DNA of 64,000 nt from contig CM070546.1 in NCBI GenBank assembly GCA_036346405.1, forward strand, positions 108,444,826-108,508,825, given 5' to 3'. The notes beneath the pieces were generated by a model. It was not told where the DNA came from, did not search any database, and was given only the letters and a program-made list of their open reading frames with translations. Positions 45,188-56,800 of this stretch are shown piece by piece. Source of the stretch: Phyllostachys edulis (taxonomy: Eukaryota; Streptophyta; Magnoliopsida; Poales; Poaceae). Position 1 is the stretch's first letter; every line of letters begins with the position of its first letter. Made by a program: the position numbers and the translations under genes.

Positions 45188-46378
45188 TTATTCAGCAACG
45201 ACCAAAGCACGTTTTATTTCATTGAGTGAGGGGCATACCTGATCGGGATTGCTGAAAGGGTCATCATCATTGGAGGAGTCGACGTCGTGCAAGTCCTTGG
45301 CCATGAAACACATGCTGGTGAAATCCTGGGCCTTCTTCTTGCCATGAGAATCATCGTCGTCGTCCTCCGTCCCCGAGTCCACATCGCTCATATCAACACT
45401 CTCAAGAGCGGCAAGGATCCGGCTGACGAACTTGCGATAGTTGGGCTTCTTGGCTTTTGCATCCCTAGCTTGAGGATGCCTCCGGGAGTCCTTCTCCATC
45501 TTGCCCTTCAGCTTGGGGCACCTAGCACGAATGTGGTTTGGCTCACCACACTCAAAGCAAGTGACAAGGCCACCTCTCCTTCTGCTCCTCACCTTATTGT
45601 AGACTCTCAAAAATTTTGTGGATAGGAGGGCTAAATCATCCTCAGGTAGCTTCTCTAGCTGCTCATCGCTCAAAGAGTGTAAAGCGGACAGTGAAAACCC
45701 AGATGAGCCAAAATCCAAGGAATCAGAAGAACTACCCTTTGATGGGTCAACCACTAAAGCCATCGACTCTGTCTTAGGGAGACACGAGATGAAGTCAATC
45801 TCATGCGTCATCAACCTCGAGTAGAGCTTATCCATGGTAAGCTCACTCATGACAGTGTTCTCATTGATGGAAGTGATTTTCAACCCCCAGACCTTCACAT
45901 CAAGAGCACCCAAGAGTTGACGTGTATTTTCAGATTCTGTGAACACAAGATCCACAGCACGTAAGTCATGAAGGATTTTTGAGAATCTTCCCCACAACTC
46001 ATCCAAAGATTCACCAGGCTTTTGTTCAATCTTTGAGTATTCTTTCTTGAGTTGGTTTTGTCTCACTTCCTTGATCGCTGTAGAGCCCTCGTGATAATCA
46101 CAGAGGGTCTTCCAGATCTCATGAGCAGACCTCAAATGAGCGACACGCTCAAACTTAGATCGACTAAGCCCTTGAATCAAGAAGTTTCGAGCCTTGCTGT
46201 TTGCCTCCACATCTGGAGTGATCACATCGTCATTGGCTGGCACAACATAAGGATTTTTGACCTTAAGCTAAATTGCGTGCCCTTGAGCCTCAATGTAGGC
46301 ATGCATGCGGGCCTTCTAGTAAGCAAAATCGACTCCATCAAACACAAGTGGTTTGGTGGAATACTTATCAGATGCCAT
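45188..46378 (-). pseudogene. copia B gag, N-terminal part with CCHC knuckle
   Basis: Starts MASDKYSTKPLVFDGVDFAY at 46378. Compared directly with copy A, Trp codons at 46316-46318 and 46268-46270 have become TAG. After that the frame is open: FLIQGLSRSKFERVAHLRS, ELWGRFSKILHDLRA, knuckle CFECGEPNHIRARC. A long acidic run (SGTEDDDDDSHG) follows, ending at a TAA (45188) where the family probably has Gln. It would form the retrotransposon particle shell. Confidence 0.93.
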
Positions 46379-46421
46379 GGCTCCTTAGACCGGTTAAGAT
46401 CTATGAGAACAGCTAACCGGG

Positions 46422-46433
46422 CTCTGATACCAC
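46422..46433 (-). other. primer binding site of copia B
   Basis: TGGTATCAGAGC on minus, next to the LTR end at 46435. Confidence 0.9.
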
Positions 46434-46434
46434 T

Positions 46435-48167
46435 TGTAGGATCGGAAAGGCGCCTAGAGGGGGGGTGAATAGGAGCTTGCCTAGTTTTTCACCTCGATTA
46501 GATTCAACATCAATATCACTCCAATAGCTACAGAAGCTATGAAGATCAACATTCAAGTACTGTAGAGGACTTGTGTTGAACCCAAATCAAAACCCCCAAC
46601 ACAGAACCCAAAAGACTCAAAGAGATCTGGTGGAGTGGTCGACCGTGACATATAAGCGGTCGGACCGTGTTCGGTGTTGACCGGCCGTTATAAAGTCGGT
46701 GGCCGCCCCGACTAAAAGCAGTCTGACGTACAGAAATCCAAAATGAAAATCGTTCTAACTTTTGATCTACACGATGAAACTTCACCAAATTTGGAACACA
46801 CCTTCCTAAGGATATTAGGAACCTATTCCAAGCAACGATTGAGTAGATCCATGTCAAAGTTTCAACCTTTTTCCATTTGAACGAAGATTGGTTCAAAATC
46901 GGGCAAGAATGTAAACTAGATCCAAACTCTTGCTCGTGGGAGATTGATGATCTAGATGATCCTAGATGTATTCCCACATATCACAGCAAGGTAGATGGGG
47001 GCAAGAAATCACTAGAAACTCATTGGATTAAGAAACACCCAAAATCACCAAATGAGAAGGAAAAACACAAGAAGACTCATCTTTGAATAATCATCCATAG
47101 ATTGAATTGCGATTGTTGCTGGTTACGGCCACTCCCTCAAGGAGGACAAGAGCTCAATCCATGAACACTCACTCAACTCATCTCTCTAAAACCCTAAGCC
47201 TCTCCTTTCCTCTCTAAGCCCTAAGACAAACTAGGGTTTTGCAAATGAAGTGCGTGGGGGCTGTTTGACAGCACCCCCTCCTATTTATAGTGAGGCCTAG
47301 CTTCTAGAAGAATTAACCCTAATAGGCTCCCGTTAAGGCCCAACACAAATGGGACACACGCACGCATCTTAAAGCACCGTCTTCATCTTCTCTTGACCTA
47401 AACCGCTTCTCCACGCACCGTTTTGCGCCACGGTTTAGCCCAAGGTCACAAAGGCGGTATTTGGTGAAATTACCAAAATACCCCTTCTTGATCTTTCTCC
47501 GAAGACCAAGTCCAATCTTGGTGAAGCACTCGCCTGCTTCGCCACGTGTAGGTTGATCAACGGCTCTCATCATGTCGGCAACTCTCTCTCGTCTGGCTCC
47601 CGCCGAAACCACCATGGCACTTGCACCGACCCCCACGCCGGTTGATCCAACCCGTCACACCGAACTGCCCATTCGGTCACCTTTGTCCATTCTGCACTAT
47701 GCTTGAGTCCATTGACCTCACCCGACATCCTTGATCGTTCTGGACCTCAGCTCTCTAAGCTTAGTCCTGATCATCCTCGCCGTTGACCATCATTGACCTC
47801 CAAGCGTCCTGCACAACAATAGACAAAGAAATCAAATCCGGGAATAAGTTCTTCACAACTTGACCCACGTTAGCCAAAACATGCATTATGCAACACATAT
47901 GCACTGATAACCATGAATATGTCCTCACCAAATATCATTGCAAACGTTTGGATGATGAATCAGAATTATGCCCGGTCGGACCAGCAGTTCAAGCTGCCGG
48001 TCGAGACCGCATCAGTATGATCGATCGGTCATCGATCGACAAACGATCGACCCCTCACCGACAACTCTTTTAACTTCACCGAAAACGCGTGATTCGATAA
48101 ACCATCAATGTCATTGCCAATTATTTCATCATCCTAAGATCATGCACATATCCCCATGATATCCACA
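46435..48167 (-). repeat. 5' LTR of copia B (1,733 bp)
   Basis: Same ends as the LTR at 23612-25345 (plus strand TGTAGGATCGGAAAGG ... GATATCCACA) and colinear throughout, with small indels. TATA box on minus CTATAAATAG at 47281-47290. Its right flank TTCTG begins chromovirus LTR sequence. Confidence 0.93.
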
Positions 48168-49020
48168 TTCTGTTGGAAATTCCGAAATGAATTTCTTTTG
48201 CACTGAAAATGTGTTAAAACTTCAAAAATTCATAAGTAATTCAATTTAACTCCAAATTGAGTGAAACTAATTTTGTTGGTTTTCACTTTTAATGTAATTT
48301 TAAATGGAATAGGTTGGAAGTATGTTTATGTTCCATAAAATTTTGGAAGACAAATTAATCTCTGAAATGAATTGTTTTTACACTAAAAATTGATTTAACT
48401 TCAAAAATACATAAGAAATGCATATAAACTCCAATTGGGGTGATCCAAATTTTGTTGTTCCTAGAATTTTATTCTATTCCATGTAATGTAAAATTCATCT
48501 CCACCACAACTCCAAAAATTTTTGATACTTCGATTATTTGTACACTAATGACTTTAACTTTGAAAAATTCATAGAAAATTCAAATGAACTCTAATTGAAC
48601 TAAAATTTTCACCTAAAATCATACTCTACCTACTGTGTGAATTTCATACATTTTTGAATGTTTTGAATTTTTTGGCTTTATTTGGCGTTTACTACAATAT
48701 CGACTTTCGTTAGTTTTTTCGACGAATCTGACGTATTCATGAGTTTAACATGTGGTTGAACAAGTGGTACCAGCAAAGGTAAGCAATCACCTCCTTTGAC
48801 CATGTTGCTCCTACCAATTTCATTAAAATATTTATGTTGATTTTAAGTATTCTATGCATTACTTTAAATTCAAATACTTGTATGTCAATTGGGTAGATGT
48901 AGCTATGTCCTCGGGTGGTTTAATAGTAAGCACATGGTATTGTAATGACCTTGTTTTGATATCTCAGTCACACTTCTACGGAAGAGTGCATTGGACGACA
49001 TTGAGAGATATTCATATTGC

Positions 49021-49090
49021 GTGGGTAAAGCTGAACAAACTCTGTAGAGTCATAAATCTATTCGAATAGCCGTGTCCCCGGTCATGGTCA
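49021..49090 (+). promoter_or_regulatory. conserved LTR module in chromovirus 5' LTR remnant
   Basis: GTGGGTAAAGCTGAACAAAC, TCTGTAGAGT, then ATTCGAATAGCCGTGTCC. Confidence 0.75.
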
Positions 49091-49435
49091 TCGCTTGTGG
49101 GAAACCATGCACAGTTAGATTATGGGAATAGGATCAGGGTATATCCAGGAATGATATGTTATCATGAACGGGAAGTTCGTGTGTTGATGGTTAGTTTACT
49201 AGAGTGGGGCAGCCACTTTGGGTATGATATCATGATGGTAAAACTGTGGAAGTATTGATCATGACATGAGAGTACTTACTGTTATATTATGTTTCTAAAA
49301 TCTTGTCAAATGGCAATTTAAATCTATAACAGCTACCTTATTGAACAACTTTGCTTTATGCTGAAAATGAACCATTTTAGCTCTCCATTGACACTCGAAT
49401 GCATCTACTATATTTCTTTTGCTTGTGAGTTTTGC

Positions 49436-49453
49436 GAGTACAACTTTGTACTC
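49436..49453 (+). promoter_or_regulatory. GAGTAC-N6-GTACTC hairpin
   Basis: Identical (GAGTACAACTTTGTACTC) to the copies at 61688 and 62647. Confidence 0.75.
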
Positions 49454-49719
49454 AACTGGATTGTCCATTTGTTTAGGTGAGAACAACAGATGCAACAGCT
49501 TAATGTGCCCATGGTCCCACCTGTCCTTCACTGTGGTTAGCTTAACGCGCGTATAAAAAGTATTTAATTCTGTTGGAAATTCCGAAATGAATTTCTTTTG
49601 CACTGAAAATGGGTTAAAACTTCAAAAATTCATAAGTAATTCAATTTAACTCCAAATTGAATGAAACCAATTTTGTTGGTTTTCATTTTCAATGTAATTT
49701 TAAATGGAATAGGACATGT

Positions 49720-50113
49720 TTAGGGCTTGTGTGTTGTCTTATGGCAAGAAATGGGAGAAATGCTTGCCGATCGCAGAATTCTGCTATAACAATAGCTACC
49801 AAGCTAGCCTTCAAATGTCACCTTTTGAAGTGATATATGGGAGAAGGTGTAGGACACCCCCTCAACTGGTTCGAGTCTAGGCATAGACAATTATTTGGCC
49901 CGGACTTGATAAATGAAGCCGAAGCACAAGTTCGGTTGATCCGAGAGTGACTTCGGACGGCTCAATCTCGTCAAAAGTGTTATGTCGACCGTTGTCGACG
50001 CGAGCTGAATTTTGAGGTGAATGATTATGTTTACCATAAGGTTACCCCGATGAAGGGAATACATCGTTTTCACATCAAGGGCAAGTTGGCACCTCACTAC
50101 ATTGGGTCATTCC
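49720..50113 (+). pseudogene. chromovirus C integrase C-terminal region
   Basis: Plus frame with the gypsy integrase end: WEKCLPIAEFCYNNSYQASL, MSPFEVIYGRRCRTP, then a coiled linker (EAQVRLIRE, stop, SRQKCYVDRCRRELNF) and the GPY/F-like module (KLAPHYIG). It starts abruptly after LTR sequence, so the preceding integrase core is deleted. A TGA lies at about 49947. The solo LTR at 50114 interrupts it. Confidence 0.9.
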
Positions 50114-50855
50114 TGACGAGGATATAATAATCCTCGTTTTATCTTTTATCTATAATTCTTATTATAGGTAAATATGATGTCATATGGTCCCTAAGTATAC
50201 CCCTTAAATGTTATAAGGGAAGAGCCTATTGGGTGGTCGTAAGTTCTTCTACGACCACCCCCATAGTCGTAAGTTATGCTACGACTACCCCATAGTCGTA
50301 AGTCTTGCTACGACTACCTCATAATCGTGGGTTCTTCTACGACTAGGTCAACTCGACCACCTTATGATCAATTAAACCTCTGAGACAAGTGGGCCCAATT
50401 GATTAAGGGATTCAACGATCATCATCTGTTGTTACTCGCCAAGTAATAGCATATAATGCTCCATTATATCGGTATATAGTTTGTTAGGCGGCGTGGAGGA
50501 GTTATCGCGGTGATTACTACCAACGGCGCTTGAATTACGAGGATGTGATGAGGCGCCGCTTCACTGGAGCGCCGCTCCTTCACGTACTATATAAAGGCGG
50601 CAATCGAGAGAAGGAAAGGGCGATCAAATCGGGCCATCGGGAAGACAAGCACTATCATCTGTAATAGTCTTAGTTTTTCCTGGTTGTTGAGAATACACTC
50701 AATACCATATACACACGGGGAGTAGGGTTATTATTCTCCCGGAGAAGGCTCGAACTGTATAAAAATTCCCGTGTCAATCTCTCTACGTGATTTCATTCTA
50801 GGAGACCCCCCGAATCAAACAATCTATACGTAAGTTCGGTTCTAAAACACCGATA
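50114..50855 (+). mobile_element. solo LTR (742 bp) in the chromovirus coding region
   Basis: ATTCC is duplicated on both sides (50109-50113, 50856-50860), and integrase-chromodomain coding resumes in frame after the second copy. It starts TGACGAGGATATAATAATCC and ends ACACCGATA, with TA where CA is expected. A TATA box (CTATATAAAG) lies at 50587-50596. It contains the GTCGTA hairpin array at 50231-50346. Family not identified. Confidence 0.9.
50231..50346. repeat. array of four GTCGTA...TACGAC hairpins
   Basis: Units of about 29-30 bases. The first has perfect 11-bp arms (GGGTGGTCGTA / TACGACCACCC), the second and third have 8-bp arms (TAGTCGTA / TACGACTA), and the fourth is degraded. Confidence 0.88.
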
Positions 50856-51219
50856 ATTCCAAATTCTAGCTAAACGAGGATCAGTGGCTTATCAGCTTGA
50901 GCTGCCACCCTCACTTTTAGATGTGCACGATGTTTTCCATGTCTCTCAACTGAAGAAGTGTCTTCGAGTTTCGACCGAAGGAACCAAGTATGAGTACATT
51001 GATTTGCAACCTGATCTTTCCTACCAGGAGCATCCAATTAGTATTCTTGGTGAAGTGGAACACAAGACAAGGAACCGCGCTATCAAGTTTCTGAAAATTC
51101 AGTGGAGCAACCACACGAAAGAAGAAGCAACCTAGGAGCGTGAGGACCAAATGCGGATTGAGTATCCCTACCTTTTCTATCTGTCTGAAGTGCCTTTGAA
51201 TCAAGAAAGGAAAGGTTAA
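50856..51219 (+). pseudogene. chromovirus C chromodomain region
   Basis: Plus frame with AYQLELPPSL, the conserved VHDVFHVSQLKKCL, then the chromodomain-like end (EHPISILGEVEHKTRNRAI, KIQWSNHTKEEAT, stop, EREDQMR). The TAG at 51133-51135 lies where a Trp (TWEREDQ) is usual. Such chromodomains steer integration to particular chromatin. The final stop is at 51217-51219. Confidence 0.92.
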
Positions 51220-51414
51220 ACAATGCAATGGAAAGGAAAATGAGTTAGCAATGTTATACTATCTTGTCAGGGTATCTCAGCATTATCTTTGAAGGAAATC
51301 AAGACAACAGATGATGCATTTCGTTAGAGTTGAAAGAACTATCTAGAAGCTTTCCGGTCTAACTCGTACTACCGGAATCTCGGGGTCGATATTCTTTTTA
51401 AGGGGGGGTAGGTT
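51220..51414 (+). other. 3' untranslated segment and polypurine tract of chromovirus C
   Basis: AAGGGGGGGTAGG at 51400-51412, two bases before the 3' LTR start. Nothing else is recognised. Confidence 0.8.
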
Positions 51415-53387
51415 TGTAATGTCCCCAAAATCTCTAAGATGGTTTAGCTGAGAATATCATGTTTATATATGTAAAATTATGGATCAATGTTAAACTTTTG
51501 TTGTTTGTAATATAGTTTGCTCAGAAATTTAAAACTTTTAACTTGAATTCAAGCTTTTATTTGAATCCAAAAAAATGTGTGTTTGAAAGTTGTTGGAAAT
51601 AATTTATTAAAATACTAGATTATTTATCATGAATTAATAAAAAATTCCAAATTTTTAAATAGTAAAAGCAGACCTAATAAAAAAAATTCAAATTTTTAAA
51701 TAGTGAAACAGACCTCATTAAAATCCAAACCTACTCCTTAAGGCAGATCTAAAAATGATTTAATTTTGTAAACTGGAGCATTAACAGTACTTGCAACCAA
51801 TTTTTATAAGGTACATTTGAGTCTGAGAGCACTCACAAAAAATTTAGAATTTTTAGAATTTATTTACTATTTTTAATCGCTTGGTCAAAGTTATTGTTTT
51901 CGGTCAAAAGTCAAATCAAAACTCAAACTGACCCAAACCCAACTCCGACCGGACCCGAGCCGATCTGACTCAACCGCACCACCTAACCTGACCCAAGTCT
52001 AACTCTGGCTCAAACCACCGAACCACACCACTTTCTTTCAGCCGCTAACGAGCGGGCCCCGCATATCAGCTTCATCGTCTTCCTCACTGCGACGGTTCCA
52101 AGCGCGCTAGCTTCACGCATGCCCACCACAATGCCCTCGATCGCCACCTCCTGCTTCCTCCACCGCATATGAGGCATCGCCTAGACTTCGCAAACTTCCT
52201 AAGCCAACTCTCTTTCTCCCTCTCGCTCTCTCTCACCCTCTATGACCATTTCTTTGCTTCGGACAAGGAAGAAGACGAGGAGCTAGAGCTCACCTCGCTG
52301 CCTCCCACGAGCCTGCATCACCATCGCCGAACTCTACGCTCAAGGCCGCGTCTATTTTTGCCGGTCCAAGCCATCGTCATCCACTAAATCATCGAGAATG
52401 ACATCTTCATCTTCGCTTTCGATGACCTTGGCCACACAACTCTTGAGCGTTTCGGTGAGCTATCTTCCTCGCCGTCTTGTCCATAGTGATCGCATCATCC
52501 CACTGAATCTGTTGGCGTGTTTAATTGGACTTTGGTGCATCGCCAAGGGAGAATGGTCCTTTCTTCTCCAGCGTCGGTGAATCACCGCCGTCTTCATTCT
52601 GGCCACCACCTTCATCCATCGTCGTCGTTGTTTCATGTTCCTGGTGACGAGGCGATCCCTATGCGCACCTCCCCGAGCTTCCTCGACCATCGAAGCATCT
52701 TCTCCTCAGGAGTAGTCCTTTCGTCTCCGCCTCCGGCTGTCGCAAGCTCAACGCCGGTGACTATTGGACTCCATGTCACCACTAGCGAGTTCGTGAGGTT
52801 ATTGTGCACCTGGTGGTGTTGATCCCGAGCCTGAAGCCTCGTTGCAGCGCCAGATCGTCATCCAGTCATTAGTACTTAATTGATCTATTAATGTACATAT
52901 GACATGTAGGTCCCACTGGTAATAAACGAGATTTGTAATCTAATTAAAACCTGTTTAAAACTCTGTGTGATTGACATGTGGGCCCAAAATACTTAAGTGC
53001 ATAGTACCCGTAGACCGATAGACCGCACGTGGACCACGGTCCATGCACTATTGGCATGGACCAAGCCACTAACGCGTGGGTCCCACGTGGCCAGTTGACT
53101 AGGTCAACACTGACCGAGGTCCCACTAATCAGTGACTGTGGGCTAGGTGCACACGCATATAAAAAGCATTTAATTCTTTTAGAAATTTTAAAACGAATTA
53201 AAGTTGCACTGAAAATTCGAATAACTTAGAAAATTCATAACTAATTCAAATTAACTCCAATTTGAGTTAAACCAATTTTGTTGGTTTTCATTTTTAATGT
53301 AGTTTTAAATGGAATAACTTTGAAATATGTTTCTGTGCCAGAAAATTTTGGAAGCCAAATTAATCTCTGAAATGATTTTTTTATACT
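51415..53387 (+). repeat. 3' LTR of chromovirus C, first part
   Basis: Starts TGTAATGTCCCC after the polypurine tract. AT-rich stretches and a pyrimidine-rich region with small frames are seen, but no coding is recognised. CATATAAAAAG at 53156-53166 could be a TATA box. It ends in ATACT (53383-53387), the left target-site copy of the inserted element. Confidence 0.85.
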
Positions 53388-53803
53388 TGTTGTAGGTGTA
53401 AAAACCAAACACAAGTGAGGGTGGGCGTCGGTAGTCGATGGGCCATCGTCCACGAGGTAAAAATGACACGAGGTTTATCTGAGGTTCGAGGTCGAGAGGA
53501 TGCCCTACTCTGTCGGTGAGCCAGCGGGGTTACCTCTAGAGGAGCCCCAGAGGCTCGCCGATTTCAATAAGGCGCTTTATTGCTCAAGAGAGCCATCCTC
53601 TTGAAAGGAGGGATATATGGGGTATTTATAGGCTCCCAAGCCTGTACAAATGACCAAAATACCCCTTAGGGTATAGCCATACTATGAGTACAAGTGAGGG
53701 GTATTACAGTCTTTTATGAGCGCAATAGCATTTCTCAAGTCTGTATGCGTGTCTTCTGAGAGGCGGGCCCCGTCAGTGTGATAGATGAATTATTCTTACA
53801 ACA
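53388..53803 (-). repeat. 3' LTR of the Dasheng-like element (416 bp)
   Basis: Plus-strand ends TGTTGTAGGTGTAAAA and TTATTCTTACAACA. On minus, a TATA box reads CTATAAATACC near 53620-53635. Confidence 0.93.
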
Positions 53804-53820
53804 CTAGCCCCCTGCCCCTT

Positions 53821-56800
53821 GGCGTTTTAGGGGAAACGTCGAAGGGGTAGTCTTGAATTGTGCCTTTTATGCAGAAGTTGATATTTCAAAAAAGTCCTAG
53901 TGGTTCTGAGCGGGAGTTGCATTCCAACGGGTGAGGCTCCTCTAGTCTTGTGGGCGTCGCAGGGCGCGTGGTGTCGCCGGACGCTTGGGAGCTGGGCGCA
54001 CGCGAACGGGGCACAGTAAGGCGCACGGTGGACACTCCGGAGGTATGAGGAGCTCCGGAGGCATGAGGTGGCAGGCGAGGGGCCACGTGGGGCCGCGCGA
54101 AGTAGTGGAGACGCCGAGGGGTGCCGCGCGAGGCGACGGATGCTCCGGAGGTGCGAGGGCGCCACAAGGGTAGGAGGGCGCGATGCCACGAGGCCGCGTG
54201 GGCGCGAGGGCACGAGAGCACGATGGCGAGGCACAGCGCCACACAGGCGCCAAAGGCATGAGGGTCGGGGCCGTCTGCAGGCGCTCCACAGCGGGGTCTT
54301 GAGCACGCCGAGGCGCCGTGGCGGCGGATCTGAACTAAAGCTTCTTTGTGGGCCTCGCTGTCCTTTGATAAGACTTGACAAGACTTGGTCTTGGCGTCCT
54401 CTTTTTCTCCCATGAGGTGCCACTAACTTCTTTCTTTTAAAACAATGCAAGTGCTGTCCTTTTGACTGCATGGGGATTGGGGAGTTTTTGCTTTTTCCAT
54501 GTGAGCCTGACTGATGTAGGAATTCAAGGAACTGCCGATTTCTTTATCTATCTCTGTATCTTTTCTTTGTTTGAGTTCAACCGAGAGCTTCGTGTCCATC
54601 TTGGTTCCAGCTTCTTCTTTCCCTCGGCTCTTCTCTTCTTTCCCTTGGTTCTTCTTCTACGTCACACATGCTGAGCCACCGAAATATCCAGCTCCATTGC
54701 CCTTTCTTCTCCATTCCTCTTCCCGGTCGCCTCTGCTCCCGGGTTCTATGGTGCCCGAGGCGGTGGCTCCAATAGGCGCCGAGGGCGGTGGCCGTGGCAG
54801 CGTGGCGTCTGGCAACAGCAGGCCGAGTGTGGCGGGCAGCGGTGCTCAAGCGGCGTGGCGCCATCCGGTCTTGGCGGCTTTAGGCGAGCCAAGCGAGGCG
54901 CTCAGGCGACCATGAGGCGGCTCGATCGCCGCGCTTAACGGCACCACCGCCCTCCACTGCGCCGCCTCTGGTGGCTCATGGCCATTGTTGAAGGTATCAA
55001 AGGCTTTGCTCGTGGTGGGGGGTGACGGAAGGTACAAATGCCTTGGTGCCGTCCGGTGATGTGATCTCTGTTCGCCAAAGATGTTTGATGCCAAGATCGC
55101 CCTCAAGATCTTCTTGGATGTCCGAAGGTTGAGCATGGCGTGCTCGGGTGGTGACAAGGGCCAAACTTCGATCTCGCCGCCTTTGTCATCCCCAGCTGCG
55201 AAGATGCCGTTCTCCATCTGCTGCTGCGATGATGGCGACAAAGTTTGTAGAACTGTCGAGTCGCAACATCGAAGAAGAAGGAATATCCGGCGGATCCGTC
55301 CCTTCGGATATCAAGAACGGCATCTATCGTCGATGAGTTCGCATGTACTCATTTAAGATCGAGCCATGCTCGCGGGCATACTCGCATGATCGGGTGAGTG
55401 CCCTTTGTCCATCGAGGAGAATGCTCGGCGTCGGGATCCCGCAAGTATCACTCTGATTGTGTGTCGTGCCCGATTTGAGAAAGGGTGTGTCTTGCGGTGT
55501 GGCGACATGTGTGAGTATGCTCATGGGGTGTTGAGTCTTGGCTCCATCCGACAAGATCCGTACTTCGCCTTTGCAAGGATGGCACGGTTATGTCGTCGTG
55601 TCTGTTTCTTTGCCCACTCAAGCGATGAGCTCCGCCCACTATATGTTTCTCTTGGATCTGCGATACCATCCCCAAGGGCCTTAGCAGCATTGCAATGGAG
55701 ATGGCGGCCGCAATGGGCTTGATGCACGGTTCTCCGTCATCGGTTTTGGCGATCATGTCCCCATTTACCCGCCTTGTAGAAGACACTGAATTTATTGATG
55801 TCTGAAGCGCGCAGGGCGTAATGTCGAGTCGCGAGGCTTGATCTTCTTGAGGACACGAGGCCTCGAGGGCGAGGGCGCGAGCCAGGCGTGAGGCTTGAGG
55901 CCACGAGGGCGCATTATCGAGGGCGCGAGGCCACGAGTGCGAGAGCCGAGGTGCGAGGGCACGAGGCCTGAGGTGCTTGACAGCGCCACAGGCGTGAGGC
56001 CCGAGGGCACGAGGGTGCCGCTAGGCGTGAGGCCCGGCGCGAGGCCCCGAGGGCACCACGAGACCTCGGTCTGAGGCTTCAAGGGTCCCAAGGCCAGGGC
56101 ACGAAGGCACAAGGCCAGGGGCATGAAGGCATGAGGCCTCGAGGCCCAGATGGTACGAGACCAGGGTGTGAGGCCTCGAGGTCCCGAGGCCCCAAAGGCG
56201 AGGCCAGGGTATGAAGGCGCGAGGTGCTGCAGACGCAAGCGTGCAAGGGCGTGAGGCGCAAGGCGAGGGTGCTCGGGGGCGAGGCGCTCAAGGCGGCGCT
56301 TCCATGGCTAGGTGCTTCCATGGTAGGGCGAGGGACCTCAGTGCGAAGATGGAGGCGATCGAGTGAGGTGCCCCGTGAAGGTATCTGAGGTGGGGGCTCA
56401 CGTAGGTGGAGGCAAAGCGGTGAGGCGGTGGCCTTCGGTGGTTGCATGGAATCGCTCAGAAGGATTGGAGCGCGATGCCTCTCTCGAAGGTGTCACTCAT
56501 CCCATGCCGTGTGGGATGGGCTTCGGCAGGGTGCTTCTACCGAAGGTGGGCTTCGGCAGGGGTGATTTGATATTGCGTCGAAAAACACTTCTCTGTTTTG
56601 GGTGTTCTTCGGGTGTATGTGTGCTTCTGAATAGCATGTGTGAGTTGTTACATTCTTGAATTGCTCGGCGACTCACGGGATCTGTGAGCGTTTGGAGTGG
56701 TGAGGTGTCGGGGCGCGAGCCTTGGCGTAGCGATGGGACACGTGGGGCGTCGAGGCACAGGATCCAGCAAGCCCCGAACCACTTCGGGGGAAATTTGGTA

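Larger units (their letters stand above)
23612..48167 (-). mobile_element. SIRE-like Ty1/copia element B, complete outline with three nested insertions
   Basis: LTR (46435-48167), PBS, gag, second gag zinc region, protease, integrase, RT, RNase H, 3' noncoding region, polypurine tract, LTR (23612-25345), all on minus. The gag-pro-IN-RT order defines Ty1/copia, and the long coiled gag extension with extra Cys pairs is SIRE/Maximus-like (inference). Insertions: solo LTR 28041-32342, solo LTR 32527-36198, element D 38995-44708. On the right the flank is TTCTG, matching chromovirus LTR sequence at 49568-49572, so B inserted in that LTR. There is no left flank because element A is joined to the shared LTR. 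Many stops make it inactive. Confidence 0.92.
48168..49719 (+). repeat. scrambled 5' LTR remnants of chromovirus C
   Basis: Compared with the 3' LTR, the order is broken. 48168-48900 matches 53172-53387 followed by 60062-60595. 48905-49500 matches 61203-61735. 49505-49719 returns to the 53100-53320 region. TTCTGTTGGAAATTCCGAAA occurs at both 48168 and 49568. It contains the conserved module (49021) and hairpin (49436). Confidence 0.8.

Noticed and set aside
50236..50346. Short regularly spaced repeats considered as a CRISPR array
   Set aside because: Units are palindromic words with similar spacers, inside a plant LTR; no cas genes or unique spacers.
53827..54471. 214-residue minus frame (and overlapping frames) in the Dasheng-like element
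   Set aside because: Ala/Pro/Arg-rich, open on both strands, with no domain; explained by base composition of a non-coding interior.
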